Shown here piece after piece: positions 34,901 to 43,913 of a stretch of 59,235 nucleotides of DNA. The DNA comes from an uncultured Flavobacteriales bacterium (lineage in GTDB: Bacteria > Bacteroidota > Bacteroidia > Flavobacteriales_D > Parvicellaceae). The stretch spans positions 1-59,235 of the forward strand of contig CAJWDP010000017.1 of assembly GCA_913030835.1 (NCBI GenBank), in the 5' to 3' direction. The translations under genes were made by a program, and so were the position numbers. Within the stretch, counting starts at the first letter, position 1, and each line of letters opens with the position of its first letter. Under the pieces are notes generated by a model that made no database searches, was not told the DNA's origin, and saw nothing but the letters and a program-made list of their open reading frames with translations.

Positions 34901-36196
34901 TCATTTGTGCATTATTAATTTTTTTGTGATTCGTTCCTTTTCATTTTCCAGGATCATATAATAAATCCCAAAATCAATATTGTCTGGCGCCAGGCTAAAT
35001 CTGTTCATTCCTTCCTGAACGTGTAAAAGTTGTGGAGAGATGATCATTCGACCTCTGGCATCTACAACGCGAAAATTGAATCGTTCAGGTCCTTTAGAAT
35101 CAACTTCTATATTGATTTGATTTCCTGTGCTTGTATACACTGATATTCCATCATTAAGGTTATTGCAATTGTTCAGGGCAATGGTTTCAAATTGGGTCGT
35201 CGCTCCGTCAAAATCAACTTGAGTCAGTCTAAAGTAGGTTGTGCCGGGGTATTCCGAATGGTCTAGAAACTCATAGCTCCTCATTGACGATGTTGTTCCG
35301 GCTCCAGTTACAGTAGTGACGATTTGGAAATCAATCCCGTTTGGACTGCTTTCGAGCACAAAATGTGCATTGTTGGTTTCAGCTGCAGTAGTCCACTGCA
35401 AAAGAGCAGCACCATTTAGACATTCTGCAGTAAATTCCAATAAATCTATAGGTAACAGCTGCGATTGAAGAGCAAGTGTCCACGATGAGAAAAAATCGCC
35501 ATCGGATACCATTGCTCCACTTACTGTTCGGGCACCTGTCCACGCACCATAAAATACAGCTGTTCCGGATGAATTGCCCCGCCATGTGTTTGTTGCAGGA
35601 TCAAAACTCTGACCAACAAGCGTTGATTCATTCGTTGTATTAATGTAATTAGATCCTCCTATTTCATTGTTGTCATTATACGTGAATCCCAATAATGCGC
35701 TTGGTTTGGTCGTATAATTATCAGCATCAACTACCCAAAATCGGTCCACTACGTTTAACCCGTTAGATGATCCTGTCGGAGCAGTATTCAGATGTGTTAC
35801 ATCGTCTGGCCATTGGGTGTCCATGTCATCTGTTTCCCATGTCGAAAGTATTAGTCTTCCTGAAGCACCTACAGCACTTCCTGTGGTTTCAACGGAAAGA
35901 GGAATTTTTTGATCGTTGGAACCGTTGTTGGATGTAAATGGGATCAAATAATTATCAACAGTTGTACCAATGTTCCACTGCACCTTGTTGTATTCTCCCT
36001 CAGAAATGATGTTTCCTCCTGTTCCCAGGGTTGTTATTCCTCGTCCATCTGATTCGTCAACAACAACGAAGATTGGAGTAGTAACGCTTCCACCGTTCAG
36101 AACCATATAAGCATCATCATTGATCACCAGTGCATACTGTGAATAGCCAATTGATGCGAACCAAAGAATTAAGATCGAAAACAAATACTTCAACAC
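34901..36196 (-). CDS. T9SS type A sorting domain-containing secreted protein
   Basis: The 431-residue protein has a signal peptide (MLKYLFSILILWFASIGYSQ), an unassigned beta-rich domain, and a segment typical of Bacteroidota surface proteins (LLPIDLLEFTAECLNGAALL, LQWTTAAETNN, TTYFRLTQVDFDGATT). It ends with a T9SS sorting domain (ISVYTSTGNQINI, FRVVDARGRMI, GIYYMILENEKERITKKLI). GTG is the start. It is coupled by ATGA overlap to the S74 fibre gene downstream, so the two may be made together as one surface structure (inference). Confidence 0.85.
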   Translation of the reverse strand: MLKYLFSILILWFASIGYSQYALVINDDAYMVLNGGSVTTPIFVVVDESDGRGITTLGTGGNIISEGEYNKVQWNIGTTVDNYLIPFTSNNGSNDQKIPLSVETTGSAVGASGRLILSTWETDDMDTQWPDDVTHLNTAPTGSSNGLNVVDRFWVVDADNYTTKPSALLGFTYNDNNEIGGSNYINTTNESTLVGQSFDPATNTWRGNSSGTAVFYGAWTGARTVSGAMVSDGDFFSSWTLALQSQLLPIDLLEFTAECLNGAALLQWTTAAETNNAHFVLESSPNGIDFQIVTTVTGAGTTSSMRSYEFLDHSEYPGTTYFRLTQVDFDGATTQFETIALNNCNNLNDGISVYTSTGNQINIEVDSKGPERFNFRVVDARGRMIISPQLLHVQEGMNRFSLAPDNIDFGIYYMILENEKERITKKLIMHK

Positions 36197-36395
36197 CTGT
36201 TTTTACTTTTAAAATGCCAACATCTGAAATGAGTCGGCAGGCAATATCAACTCTTAAAACTACTAAAAATCAGAGGTGTAAATAAATAAACTAGATATTT
36301 AACGATTTCGGATTTATCAGTTAATACTATAACGCATGTGGGCTTACAAGGGTTGCCAATTGAAGTGAAATTGACACGATTAATCGATGAAGAAC

Positions 36396-36926
36396 TTAAT
36401 TTAACTGTAATTCCGCTTTTACCAAGGCCATAATGTTGTCGGATTTATTTTTTGAAAATATGATTGTGCCGTAAGAGCTGTCGAAAATGTAGTCGTACTG
36501 TTGTGCATTGGATACTTTATCAACCGCAGCCTGCATTTTTACTCGGATGGGTTGATACAAAGCGTCTTTTAATTCAAGCAGATCTTTCTCAAAAGATTGA
36601 GGCATGTCATCCAGATTTTTTTGTAAATCAAGAATTTCTTTCACCCTTTGCTCCTTTATTGCCCCTGTAATTAAAGAGCTGTCTGCAACGTACTGTTGCC
36701 ATTTGCTATTAAACTCTGATCTTTTTTGGTCATAGAATTTTGCTAGCTCATTCTGCTTGATGGCGATTACCGTGTCGGCTTTTTGTTTTTCAGGCATCAT
36801 TTCCCATAGCGCATTGGTGTGTAAATGGCCAATTTTAGATTTTGTTCCGGACCCTTTCGTAAAAGCAAAGGACAATGCGGCTAGAATAGCTACAGTTGTA
36901 AAAAAGTATATGGGTTTTATTTTCAT
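36396..36926 (-). CDS. OmpH/Skp-like periplasmic chaperone
   Basis: The 176-residue protein has a signal-anchor or signal peptide (IYFFTTVAILAALSFAF), then IGHLHTNALWEMMPE, the Skp start in which the mature chain enters strand one. A long charged helical hairpin follows (NELAKFYDQKRSEFNSKWQQ, EILDLQKNLDDMPQSFEKDL), with the closing helix-strand KVSNAQQYDYIFDSSYGTIIF. Skp trimers hold unfolded outer-membrane proteins in the periplasm. Mature length and layout fit the family, though sequence identity to E. coli Skp is low. A perfect -7 element lies upstream. Confidence 0.85.
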   Translation of the reverse strand: MKIKPIYFFTTVAILAALSFAFTKGSGTKSKIGHLHTNALWEMMPEKQKADTVIAIKQNELAKFYDQKRSEFNSKWQQYVADSSLITGAIKEQRVKEILDLQKNLDDMPQSFEKDLLELKDALYQPIRVKMQAAVDKVSNAQQYDYIFDSSYGTIIFSKNKSDNIMALVKAELQLN

Positions 36927-36958
36927 TTCTTATAATTTTAAGGTTCAGTCTCAGAAAG

Positions 36959-36966
36959 CAAATGTA
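36959..36966 (-). promoter_or_regulatory. Bacteroidota -7 element for the Skp-like gene
   Basis: On the minus strand TACATTTG matches TAnnTTTG, 32 bp before the ATG. No -33 TTG is visible. Confidence 0.4.
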
Positions 36967-37018
36967 AGCTAATCTCAGACTTTTTAATTACGGTACTGAA
37001 CTTTGACTTTTTTCTTGA

Positions 37019-38263
37019 GTGGAAAGATTGGACAAGCATATGGGCGATTTAATTTCAGATCAACAATTGACCTGGCTTTGTGATAATTGGAGTACTGTAT
37101 TGTTTTTAAATTCGAATGAGCAGGGAGACAGTTATCTCGCTTTGGCGAGCTCTAAAGCGGACCAGTTTGCGGGGAGTGATATAAGTGAATTGAGCAGGTG
37201 GTTAGCTGAAAGAGAAAACAGCTGGTCATTCGGTTACTTGGGTTATGACTTGAAAAATCAGCTGGAAGATCTTGACAGCAACAATGCCGATCGATTGCAA
37301 ATGCCCGATGCTCTTTTTTTTATTCCAGAGATATTGATTCGATTTTCTCAATTGGGACAAATGGAGGTGGTGTATGGTGAGTTTTCGGGCTTTGGGCAAA
37401 CGAAGGGTAACTTTAAAAATGAGTTTAGGCCAATCCGATGGAAAGAAACAAAAGACGAGTACATCAAAAATGTAGTAAAACTAAAAGAGCATATCCAGCA
37501 AGGAGACATCTACGAAGTAAATTATTGTCATGAATTTTACTCGGAAGATATAGACATTGACCCTTGTCAGCTCTACACTTGCGTAAACGAAATTACCAAA
37601 GCGCCTTTTGGCGTCTTTTTAAAACACGAAGAGTTTTACATCTTGTGCTCTAGTCCCGAGCGTTTTGTAAAGAAAGAGGGTAGTAGGATCATCTCTCAAC
37701 CCATGAAAGGAACAGTAAAAAGAGGGGATAATCAGATAGATGATTTGAAGCTGAAAAACTATTTGGAGGATAATCAAAAAGAACGAAGTGAGAACGTAAT
37801 GATTGTCGATCTCGTTAGAAACGACCTTTCCAAAGTTGCTAAGCGCAATACGGTTCAAGTGGATGAATTGTGCCGTGTATATCCCTTCAAAACGGTGTAT
37901 CAGATGATCTCCACTGTTTCTGCAGAGCTGGATGACGGACAAAGTAACATCAATGCAATCCTTGCTTGCTTTCCAATGGGATCCATGACCGGAGCTCCTA
38001 AAGTGCGTTCAATGGAGCTCATAGAAAAATATGAATCGACAAAAAGAGGGGTGTATTCAGGTTCGATCGGCTACATAAATGATAGAGGTGATTTTGACTT
38101 CAATGTAGTGATTCGTTCATTGCACTACAACTCATCAAATAGGTATCTGTCAGCAATGGTGGGTGGTGCTATTACCAGTAAGTCGGATCCGGAAATGGAG
38201 TATGAAGAAACTAGAATTAAGGCGAATGCGCTTATATTGGCAATAGAAAAATGCACAAAGTAG
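37019..38263 (+). CDS. pabB: Aminodeoxychorismate synthase component I
   Basis: The 414-residue member of the anthranilate/ADC synthase family converts chorismate to aminodeoxychorismate for folate synthesis. The C-terminal chorismate-binding domain carries GDIYEVNYCHEFY, SSPERFVKKEG, QPMKGTVKRG, MIVDLVRNDLSKVAKR and MGSMTGAPKVRSMELIE, with IGYINDRGDFDFNVVIRS at the end. The PMKGT motif and Lys fit PabB better than TrpE. The start is GTG or the ATG 21 bp downstream. It overlaps tilS by 13 bp. Confidence 0.92.
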   Translation: MERLDKHMGDLISDQQLTWLCDNWSTVLFLNSNEQGDSYLALASSKADQFAGSDISELSRWLAERENSWSFGYLGYDLKNQLEDLDSNNADRLQMPDALFFIPEILIRFSQLGQMEVVYGEFSGFGQTKGNFKNEFRPIRWKETKDEYIKNVVKLKEHIQQGDIYEVNYCHEFYSEDIDIDPCQLYTCVNEITKAPFGVFLKHEEFYILCSSPERFVKKEGSRIISQPMKGTVKRGDNQIDDLKLKNYLEDNQKERSENVMIVDLVRNDLSKVAKRNTVQVDELCRVYPFKTVYQMISTVSAELDDGQSNINAILACFPMGSMTGAPKVRSMELIEKYESTKRGVYSGSIGYINDRGDFDFNVVIRSLHYNSSNRYLSAMVGGAITSKSDPEMEYEETRIKANALILAIEKCTK

Positions 38264-39555
38264 TTCAAAAGATAAGAGATAGCATTTCAGAGGTTGTGCC
38301 GGATTATGAATCGAAACGATTTTTGGTTGCGGTCAGCGCAGGGATCGATTCAATGGCATTGCTGAATGCATGTGTTAAACTCGGTGTAAACATTGAAGTA
38401 GCACATTGCAATTTTCAGTTGAGAGGCTATGAATCAGATTCGGATCAAAAATTTGTGGAGGATTATTGTACTGATCTAAAAATCAATTGTTTCACGAAAA
38501 AATTCAGTGTTGAGGAGGAAAAGTTGAAAGGAGAATCTGTTCAGATGACGGCCCGTAGGTTGCGATTCAGCTGGTTTGATTGCCTGATCGATCAGGAAGG
38601 GTTTGATTACCTTCTTTTGGCGCACCATTTGGATGATCAGATTGAAAGCTTCTTTATCAATTTCATGCGCGGTACCGGCTTAAAAGGATTGGTTGGAATA
38701 CGGAGATTGAATGGAAATCGGCTAAGACCTATGCTTGAGCTGACCAAAAATGATATTGAGATGTATGCCAACTTTCTGGAAATGGAATACCAGGAAGATT
38801 CCTCGAATCACGACTATAAGTATGTAAGAAACAAGATAAGACACCATCTGATACCCTTACTTAAGGAAATGAAGCCCGAGGTACATGAAGTTTTTCTCAG
38901 GAACAATCGCAGATTTTTTGATGCCCAGCTTGCTTTAGACGAGGGAATGGATCATTATTTTGGCGGAATTGATAAGGAAAATGTATCAATGGAACAGTTT
39001 CTAGCTGCTCCGGATTATTATCAGCTTAGGTTCATTGAACAATATGGATTTAACTCTACTCAGCTGAAAAACTTAAAAGAAGCAGGTGTGGGTTCCGTTT
39101 TTGATTCTTTCGATCATCAAATATATGTGAACAGAACTTCATTTGAAATTCTTGAAAAAAATGAACCTAAAACGATTCGCTATCAAATTGCAGAATTAGG
39201 AGATTTTCATTGTGCGGATTTTACTATTCTAATGAAGATCAAGGAAGGTCAGCACATCGAGAATACAAACAGATGGAAGGTCGGCGTAGATCAGTCAGGG
39301 ATAGAGTTTCCGATAACCATTCGAAGGTGGCAAACGGGAGACTCCTTCAAACCGATTGGGATGGGGGGAAGGCAAAAGCTAAGCGATTTTTTTATCAACG
39401 AGAAATTTGATCAGCGGGAGAAACAAGAGCAATGGCTAATGGTCAACGGTGACGGTAAGATCATTTGGGTAATCGGAAAAAGGTTAAGTGACGAATTTAA
39501 AATAAAGTCGAATTCAAAATCCTCGCTAATTTTTGAAACAAAATTATCGCGGTAA
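38251..39555 (+). CDS. tilS: tRNA(Ile)-lysidine synthase
   Basis: The 434-residue enzyme converts C34 of the CAU-anticodon tRNA-Ile to lysidine, which changes decoding from AUG to AUA. The N-type ATP pyrophosphatase loop is SAGIDSMALL (residues 29-38) where SGGxDS is canonical, then AHCNFQLRG, AHHLDDQIESFFINFMRGTGLKGL, and RNKIRHHLIPLL. A TilS C-terminal substrate domain (IRRWQTGDSFKPIGMGGRQKLSDFFI) closes the protein. It overlaps pabB by 13 bp. It is one of the most certain calls here. Confidence 0.95.
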   Translation: MHKVVQKIRDSISEVVPDYESKRFLVAVSAGIDSMALLNACVKLGVNIEVAHCNFQLRGYESDSDQKFVEDYCTDLKINCFTKKFSVEEEKLKGESVQMTARRLRFSWFDCLIDQEGFDYLLLAHHLDDQIESFFINFMRGTGLKGLVGIRRLNGNRLRPMLELTKNDIEMYANFLEMEYQEDSSNHDYKYVRNKIRHHLIPLLKEMKPEVHEVFLRNNRRFFDAQLALDEGMDHYFGGIDKENVSMEQFLAAPDYYQLRFIEQYGFNSTQLKNLKEAGVGSVFDSFDHQIYVNRTSFEILEKNEPKTIRYQIAELGDFHCADFTILMKIKEGQHIENTNRWKVGVDQSGIEFPITIRRWQTGDSFKPIGMGGRQKLSDFFINEKFDQREKQEQWLMVNGDGKIIWVIGKRLSDEFKIKSNSKSSLIFETKLSR

Positions 39556-39607
39556 TCGTAGACCCACTGTAGGTTAATTAGGAAATCACCGGAAAATAGT
39601 CGTAGTT

Positions 39608-39892
39608 ATGAAGATCAAGTCTCAGTTAATTGAGAAGGAAGATATTTCTTCTCTAAGCTTTCCTTCCTACTCACTTAAAAAGACGCCTGAAGAAAAAAGA
39701 GAACTCAAGAGAAAATTGAGGAATGCCCAAATTCTTGGTAATATTCATCGGAATAAAATTCGAATCATTTTTGAAGATGAAAGCAATACTAAGGAGGTTA
39801 GAACAACGGTTTGGGCCGCTGGAGAAAAACACATCGTTCTAAAGGGGGGTGTAATCATTCCTATCAGAAGAATTGTAGATGTAAGGCTGTAG
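39608..39892 (+). CDS. Small conserved Bacteroidota protein
   Basis: The 94-residue protein has a charged helical first half (KKTPEEKRELKRKLRNAQILG) and a small beta half (KIRIIFEDESNTKEVRTTVWA, KGGVIIPIRRIVDVRL). I recall similar proteins in the phylum with the end pattern TTIWA...ILKQ...IPIHRI. The second half looks like a short SH3-like or Sm-like barrel. Function is unknown. An unusually exact inverted repeat covers its stop codon. Confidence 0.72.
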   Translation: MKIKSQLIEKEDISSLSFPSYSLKKTPEEKRELKRKLRNAQILGNIHRNKIRIIFEDESNTKEVRTTVWAAGEKHIVLKGGVIIPIRRIVDVRL

Positions 39893-39907
39893 GATTAGAA
39901 TCCTACA
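39888..39907. repeat. Perfect 9-bp inverted repeat at the end of the small conserved gene
   Basis: TGTAGGATT and AATCCTACA are separated by AG, and the left arm contains the TAG stop. As RNA it makes a 7-bp stem with a TTAGAA loop, but only a weak T-rich stretch (CCTTTT) follows some 10 bases later. It could be an inefficient terminator or a protein-binding palindrome. Confidence 0.35.
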
Positions 39908-40059
39908 TAAACACCTTTTAAATTCACATAAAACGTTGATTTACAATTATTTGTAATTTACATGCTCATTTTTAAAATCCAATTTAAAAGAAGGCAATTG
40001 CACGGCTTAACCAATATATTTTGGTTACATTTAGCGCCGAATCAATTACTATACGGAGC

Positions 40060-42279
40060 ATGAAAAAAGGATTCATTTTATCCATACTATGTGCATTCAT
40101 TCTCTTTGGATGCAGCGGAGATCAAGAAATTAAGGGAAACAATCCGAATGTGATTCCTGCAGTTGAGAATGTTGATCTCAATAACCCGGTAATTCCTGTG
40201 AATGCAGAAACAGCGGCAGAAATATGCCTTTCAGAGGATGCCGAACTGAATGACGTGGAATTAACTGATGTTGAGACCACAACTCCATCCAGTTCTAATG
40301 ATAGTGATTCATCGGGGTATGGATGGTTGTTCTTGATGGGGTTTTTAGGTGGATTGGTTTCATTATTTACCCCATGTGTATTTCCCATGATCCCGCTTAC
40401 CGTTAGCTTCTTTACCAAAGGAGGTTCAGAGACGGGCAAAGGTTTTGGTAAAGCGCTTGTTTATGGATTGTCAATTGTTGCCGTATACGTTGTGTTAAGT
40501 TTGCCATTTTATGCTTCAGGAACTGATCCGGAAATACTCAATGAAATCTCTACGGGTTTTACGCTCAACATTGTTTTCTTCGTTATTTTCCTTGTTTTTG
40601 CCTTCAGCTTTTTCGGATATTTTGAGCTTACACTTCCGGCAAAATGGTCGAACAAAGCAGATAAGGCCTCAGATATAGGTGGATTTTTCGGTATTGTTTT
40701 TATGGCACTGGTTTTGGCTCTCGTGTCATTTTCATGTACAGGTCCACTCCTTGGCTCTGTATTAGCCGGCTCCTTAAAGGACGGGCCTGTGCCAATTACA
40801 ATGGCTATGCTTGGGTTCGGAGTGGGTCTTGGTTTACCCTTTGCTCTGTTTGCCGCATTTCCATCGATTTTGAAGAAATTACCTCAATCCGGCGGATGGC
40901 TGAATACGGTGAAGGTAGTATTAGGATTTGTTGAGTTGGGATTGGCATTGAAGTTTTTGTCCAACGCAGATTTCGTGTACCGTTTCGGGATTGTTCATCG
41001 AGAAACGTTCTATTTGATCTGGATCCTTATCGCATTGGCAACAGGAGCTTATTTGCTGGGAATGTTCCGATTTCCGCATGATTCTCCTAACCAAAAAAAA
41101 TCAAAAATCAGGCTCACCTTTGCCGCCTTATTTCTCGCATTTGGTATTTATCTTATTCCGGGTGTTTTCCCGAAGGACAAACAGCCTTGGGGTACCGGTT
41201 TAATCAGTGGCTTCCCTCCTTCAACGTGGTATAGCTGGTACAACAATGAGGTGAAAGGAATAGAAGGAATTTCGTTAGAGATTGAGGACGAAGCATTGAG
41301 GGCGCAGGCCGAACAAATCGTTGTTTTGGACGAGCTCATTGATTTTATTGTGGAGTCGAATAAAGATGAAACGAAAGTCCATTATCACATTAATGATTAC
41401 GAGGTTGGTTTGGCTCTGTCAAAGAAATCGGGAAAGCCGATGATGCTTGATTTTACCGGTTATGCTTGCGTTAATTGTCGAAAAATGGAGGAGCACGTGT
41501 GGGGTGTTGATGAGGTAGCTGAGCTATTGGAAGAGTACATCATTGTTTCACTCTATGTAGACGACAAGAATGAGCTGGCTCCAGAAGATCAGGGAACTGT
41601 AAAACAAGAGCTGGCTGACGGAACAGTGAAAGACAAAAAAGTGATCATGGTTGGTACAAAATGGGCAACATTTGAAAATATGAGGTTTGGAAATGCGGCT
41701 CAGCCCTGGTATGCATTGTTGAGTCCCGAGGAGTACCTATTGACACATTGCGTGGGCTATACTCCTGATCCTTCAGCTTATGCCAATTGGTTGTGCGCCG
41801 GCCTTCGTGGTATGGAAAAGGTGGAGGCAGGCGATTACGCTGTTGTAAAGGATACAAGCTCAGATCAAGCGGTTATCCAGGCAGTAGATTACCATGTAGA
41901 CTGGGAATACGCTGTAGAACAACGCTCTGACTCGATTATTGAGCTGACCATTAACGGAACCATTGATGAAGGGTGGCACACCTATTCCCAGTTCTTGACA
42001 GGATTTGATGGTCCGCTTCCTACGATGATCACATTTGAAGAATCGGATGATTTTGAGTTGGTTGGAGACATTGTTGAGGAAAATACCCACACCTATTTTG
42101 ATTCTGTTTGGGATTGTGAGATCATTGAGTTTACCGATAATGCAATTTTCAAGGCCAGCTTAAAAAGAGCTTCAATGGAAGCGTTTACATTGAATGGTAC
42201 GATATCCTTTATGGTTTGCGAAAACGGTCAATGCTTACCGCCAACGGACCAAACATTTGAAATAAAGATTGCGGAATAA
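40060..42279 (+). CDS. dsbD: DsbD-type thiol:disulfide interchange lipoprotein with rearranged domains
   Basis: The 739-residue protein moves reducing power from the cytoplasm to the periplasm. The start is the ATG that opens a lipoprotein signal ending LFGC (Cys18), unlike E. coli DsbD. After a linker comes the multi-helix CcdA-like domain with Cys in TPCVFPMIPLT (about 105) and in SCTGPLLGSVLAG. Next is a thioredoxin domain with YACVNC (Cys470-Cys473). The final 130 residues (WEYAVEQRSDSIIELTINGT to MVCENGQCLPP, Cys720 and Cys725) match the DsbD-alpha domain, which in E. coli sits at the N-terminus. The domain order is therefore membrane, thioredoxin, alpha. Confidence 0.88.
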   Translation: MKKGFILSILCAFILFGCSGDQEIKGNNPNVIPAVENVDLNNPVIPVNAETAAEICLSEDAELNDVELTDVETTTPSSSNDSDSSGYGWLFLMGFLGGLVSLFTPCVFPMIPLTVSFFTKGGSETGKGFGKALVYGLSIVAVYVVLSLPFYASGTDPEILNEISTGFTLNIVFFVIFLVFAFSFFGYFELTLPAKWSNKADKASDIGGFFGIVFMALVLALVSFSCTGPLLGSVLAGSLKDGPVPITMAMLGFGVGLGLPFALFAAFPSILKKLPQSGGWLNTVKVVLGFVELGLALKFLSNADFVYRFGIVHRETFYLIWILIALATGAYLLGMFRFPHDSPNQKKSKIRLTFAALFLAFGIYLIPGVFPKDKQPWGTGLISGFPPSTWYSWYNNEVKGIEGISLEIEDEALRAQAEQIVVLDELIDFIVESNKDETKVHYHINDYEVGLALSKKSGKPMMLDFTGYACVNCRKMEEHVWGVDEVAELLEEYIIVSLYVDDKNELAPEDQGTVKQELADGTVKDKKVIMVGTKWATFENMRFGNAAQPWYALLSPEEYLLTHCVGYTPDPSAYANWLCAGLRGMEKVEAGDYAVVKDTSSDQAVIQAVDYHVDWEYAVEQRSDSIIELTINGTIDEGWHTYSQFLTGFDGPLPTMITFEESDDFELVGDIVEENTHTYFDSVWDCEIIEFTDNAIFKASLKRASMEAFTLNGTISFMVCENGQCLPPTDQTFEIKIAE

Positions 42280-42332
42280 CCTTTTTAACGATATTTGGGT
42301 ATAAGTAATTTTTGGTCAAACCCTGTTTACCT

Positions 42333-42860
42333 ATGATTAGAGCTGTACTACCGGTGTTTCTTGTTGTTATTTCAGTTGCTCTGGTGTCTTCTTGTGATTC
42401 AAAAAAAGAGCTGCCCCAGTCTCATCTGGCCAAGAAGATCTCTCATAATTTTCACGGTATGGTGAACCATATTCAATGGCACAGTGAAGCCGAATGGGCT
42501 GCCGACAATGATACTATTGAGCTACGGATCAATACAAAAATTGATGAGGGTTGGCATCTGTATTCACAACAGCTGGAATCGGATGAAGGACCGCTCCCGA
42601 CGGTATTTGAATTTGAGCCAACGGATAGCTGCCAACTTCAGGGGAGAGTTTTTGAGGGTGTCGCCAAAGAAGAATTTGATAATAACTTTGGAATGAATGT
42701 AAGATACTTCCAAGAGGAAACAACTTTTACGCAACGAATCATCCGAACCACAGACAAGGCATTTACGCTTACCGGGAAGGTGAATTATATGGTTTGTGAT
42801 GATGAAAAATGCTTACCTCCAATTGATGTCCCGTTGATCATAACAATTGGCGAAAAGTGA
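42333..42860 (+). CDS. Stand-alone DsbD-alpha-domain lipoprotein
   Basis: The 175-residue lipoprotein (signal ending VSSC, Cys21) consists of one domain homologous to the C-terminal domain of its upstream neighbour. Compare IDEGWHLYSQQLESDEGPLPT with the neighbour's equivalent segment, and MVCDDEKCLPP (Cys155-Cys160) with MVCENGQCLPP. This is the DsbD-alpha immunoglobulin-like fold with its redox Cys pair, as in nDsbD. A duplicate alpha domain anchored to the membrane could pass electrons from the DsbD core to other periplasmic thiol partners (inference). I use the ATG at the signal peptide in preference to the in-frame TTG upstream. Confidence 0.8.
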   Translation: MIRAVLPVFLVVISVALVSSCDSKKELPQSHLAKKISHNFHGMVNHIQWHSEAEWAADNDTIELRINTKIDEGWHLYSQQLESDEGPLPTVFEFEPTDSCQLQGRVFEGVAKEEFDNNFGMNVRYFQEETTFTQRIIRTTDKAFTLTGKVNYMVCDDEKCLPPIDVPLIITIGEK

Positions 42861-42897
42861 TGATTGATATAGGTGAGAAACTACTCCTTTAAATTGT

Positions 42898-43821
42898 ATG
42901 AAACGCATTCCTGTAAGAAAGTCGGGCTTATTGTTTGTCGGAATCATTCTATTCCAGAGCTGCACATTGTATTACAATACCTCTGAGATTGATCAGTCAC
43001 TAAAATCAGGTTTGGAAGGAATCAAAACGAATTGTAACGCAATCAAAGAAGACTTGAGTCGGATCAAATCCAAATACGAGGAGATGGGTTGTCCGGCCGA
43101 GATGGAACCTTTTATTACTGCTGAAAATCGTTTCTCAGAATTGCAATCAAATATCAATTTGATGATGGATGTCGAGAAAGAGCTCAACCTGGAATATGTC
43201 AAATTTCTGAACTATTCGAAGGGGAAGGAAAAGATTTCATCAAAAAGTGAAGAATGGGAAAAATTAAAAACAACAAAAAGTAAGTTTAAAGAGGGAATAA
43301 AACAAGTAAAATCAATGGGAGAGAAATTGGCTCAGCAGGGAGATGAATTCAATACCTTTTCCCGAGAAATGCTGACGCCCGTTGTAAGCTGCTGTTTTGT
43401 ATCTGAATTTGTTTTAAATGGTAGAAAGGGAGTGGACCAGCTGATCCAAAGTAAAGAACAGCTGGTAACTAACATTAATGAGCAAGCGAAACAAGGTAAG
43501 CCCTTGATCTCTAAATTTTCAGAAACTCATCCGGATCAAATTCAGGAAATTAAAAATGAATTTGTTCAGATCAGAAAAGAAATTGACGCAATAGATCAAT
43601 ATCGAATAGAGTTGAATGATATTATTCTTGGTTTTGAGTCCCAGACAAAGGGTAAAACAAAAATTTACAGCTGTAATCCTGAATGGGAGTTAGTCGATAA
43701 AACTGAAAATGAACTTGCGGCGGTCAAGAACAAACTTAATGCGACGGAAAAACGAATTGGTGCAGGAATCCAATCGATCCAAAGGATAATAAATGAGCTG
43801 ATAGAAGCCTCCAAGCATTAG
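42898..43821 (+). CDS. Coiled-coil lipoprotein of unknown function
   Basis: The 307-residue protein has a lipoprotein signal (LLFVGIILFQSC, lipidation at the Cys) followed by almost continuous charged helix with heptads (NCNAIKEDLSRIKSKYEEM, EEWEKLKTTKSKFKEGIKQV, ENELAAVKNKLNATEKRIG). A vicinal Cys pair, VVSCCFVSEF, sits in a hydrophobic kink in the middle, and single Cys residues occur near both ends. It follows the two DsbD-related lipoproteins by 37 bp, so its Cys residues might be clients of that system. That is inference. I do not recognise the family. Confidence 0.6.
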   Translation: MKRIPVRKSGLLFVGIILFQSCTLYYNTSEIDQSLKSGLEGIKTNCNAIKEDLSRIKSKYEEMGCPAEMEPFITAENRFSELQSNINLMMDVEKELNLEYVKFLNYSKGKEKISSKSEEWEKLKTTKSKFKEGIKQVKSMGEKLAQQGDEFNTFSREMLTPVVSCCFVSEFVLNGRKGVDQLIQSKEQLVTNINEQAKQGKPLISKFSETHPDQIQEIKNEFVQIRKEIDAIDQYRIELNDIILGFESQTKGKTKIYSCNPEWELVDKTENELAAVKNKLNATEKRIGAGIQSIQRIINELIEASKH

Positions 43822-43913
43822 TCAATAGAATACCTGATAATTTTTTGCGTAAGATTTTCAGCCGGAAATCGGCGTTAGACCTGTAAATATTTAATAAATT
43901 TTCACTGCGAAGA

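Noticed and set aside
37019-38263. Assignment as anthranilate synthase TrpE
   Set aside because: The QPMKGT motif, the length of 414 residues and the absence of tryptophan genes next to it favour PabB.
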